Assembly: GCA_900768805.1 (NCBI GenBank)
Contig: CAAGEF010000034.1
Span: 1 to 5,763 of the forward strand
Reading direction: 5' to 3'
From: Clostridia bacterium
GTDB lineage: Bacteria > Bacillota > Clostridia > TANB77 > CAG-508
DNA length: 5,763 nt
The notes under the pieces are model-generated. The model did not search any database, was not told where the DNA came from, and saw only the letters and a list, made by a program, of their open reading frames with translations. The translations under genes were made by a program, and so were the position numbers. This document shows positions 5,400-5,763 of this stretch, in pieces; positions within the stretch are counted from its first letter, which is position 1, and each line of letters starts with the position of its first letter.

Positions 5400-5419
5400 T
5401 AATTTTAAAACAGCTTTTA

Positions 5420-5448
5420 TAGACTATCCTTATTTTCTTTGATATAAT
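5420..5448 (+). promoter_or_regulatory. Promoter of the XRE-family gene
   Basis: TAGACT (5420-5425; 4/6 of consensus) and a perfect TATAAT (5443-5448) are exactly 17 bp apart, with TG at 5440-5441 giving an extended -10. Transcription would start near 5455, only about 14 bases before the ATG, with the ribosome binding site AGGTGG (5456-5461) right at the transcript start. Confidence 0.7.
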
Positions 5449-5468
5449 ATATAAAAGGTGGTGATTTT

Positions 5469-5763
5469 ATGAAAGAAAAAGTTTTTTTAAATGAAAAATT
5501 ATATGAATATAGAAAAAATAAAGGACTATCACAAGATGAATTTGCAACACTTGTAGGTGTATCTAGACAAATGGTATCTCATTGGGAAAACGGAACAAAT
5601 ACTCCAGACTTAGATAATTTACTTAAAATTTGTAAGGTATTAGATATTAATATAGAAAATATTGTAAAAGAAGAATTTCTCACTCAAAATATACATAATG
5701 ATATGTTGAAAAAAAAATTTAGTTTTAAGAAATTTTTTAAATATTTTTTAATAGCAATAACTT
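5469..5763 (+). CDS. XRE-family helix-turn-helix regulator, probably membrane-anchored (3' end missing)
   Basis: The first 98 codons of a gene that continues beyond the window. Residues about 9-65 form a Cro/C1-type DNA-binding domain: KLYEYRKNKGLSQDEFA, then the recognition region VGVSRQMVSHWENGTNTPDL (29-48), then the closing helix LLKICKVLDI. After a lysine-rich stretch (81-91, KKKFSFKKFFK) the sequence turns hydrophobic (YFLIAIT) at the window edge, suggesting the start of a transmembrane helix. Many Firmicutes carry small XRE proteins with one or more C-terminal membrane segments. The ATG at 5469 has AGGTGGTG just upstream. It is divergent from dacF; whether it regulates that gene is unknown. 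Confidence 0.85.
   Translation, partial: MKEKVFLNEKLYEYRKNKGLSQDEFATLVGVSRQMVSHWENGTNTPDLDNLLKICKVLDINIENIVKEEFLTQNIHNDMLKKKFSFKKFFKYFLIAIT

Overview
The window is very AT-rich (roughly 70% or more by eye) with strong GGAGG-type ribosome binding sites, sigma-A-like promoters and U-tailed terminators. Together with a spoVS gene this points to an endospore-forming, low-GC Firmicute, most likely an anaerobic gut-type clostridium. I cannot name the species.

Layout, left to right. Positions 1-75 form an unusually GC-rich, non-coding block that may be the end of a structured RNA. spoVS (255-518, minus) follows, with its own terminator and a candidate promoter carrying a palindrome over the start site. 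An HNH endonuclease-like gene (768-1415, minus) has its own promoter and terminator and sits immediately behind hisS. hisS (1497-2804, minus) encodes a histidyl-tRNA synthetase of the eukaryote/archaea-like sequence type. pyrH (3232-3966, plus; UMP kinase) diverges from hisS. A very long hairpin separates pyrH from the convergent dacF-like D-Ala-D-Ala carboxypeptidase gene (4041-5243, minus). An XRE-family regulator gene with a probable membrane anchor starts at 5469 (plus) and runs off the window.

The most interesting element is the roughly 300-nt hisS leader (about 2805-3109, minus). It encodes a 20-residue peptide with three consecutive histidine codons and a good ribosome binding site, followed by mutually exclusive hairpins that end in an intrinsic terminator about 85 nt before hisS. 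The pairings give a coherent switch: ribosome stalling at the His codons should release an antiterminator, while free translation or no translation should favour the terminator. This is classical translation-coupled attenuation, placed on an aminoacyl-tRNA synthetase gene of a Firmicute, where a T-box would normally be expected. No T-box motif is visible.

The genes are mostly separate transcription units: housekeeping (hisS, pyrH), sporulation or envelope functions (spoVS, dacF), one accessory nuclease gene and one regulator. No operon of functionally linked genes is evident. Two copies of a short intergenic repeat lie near the two ends of the window.
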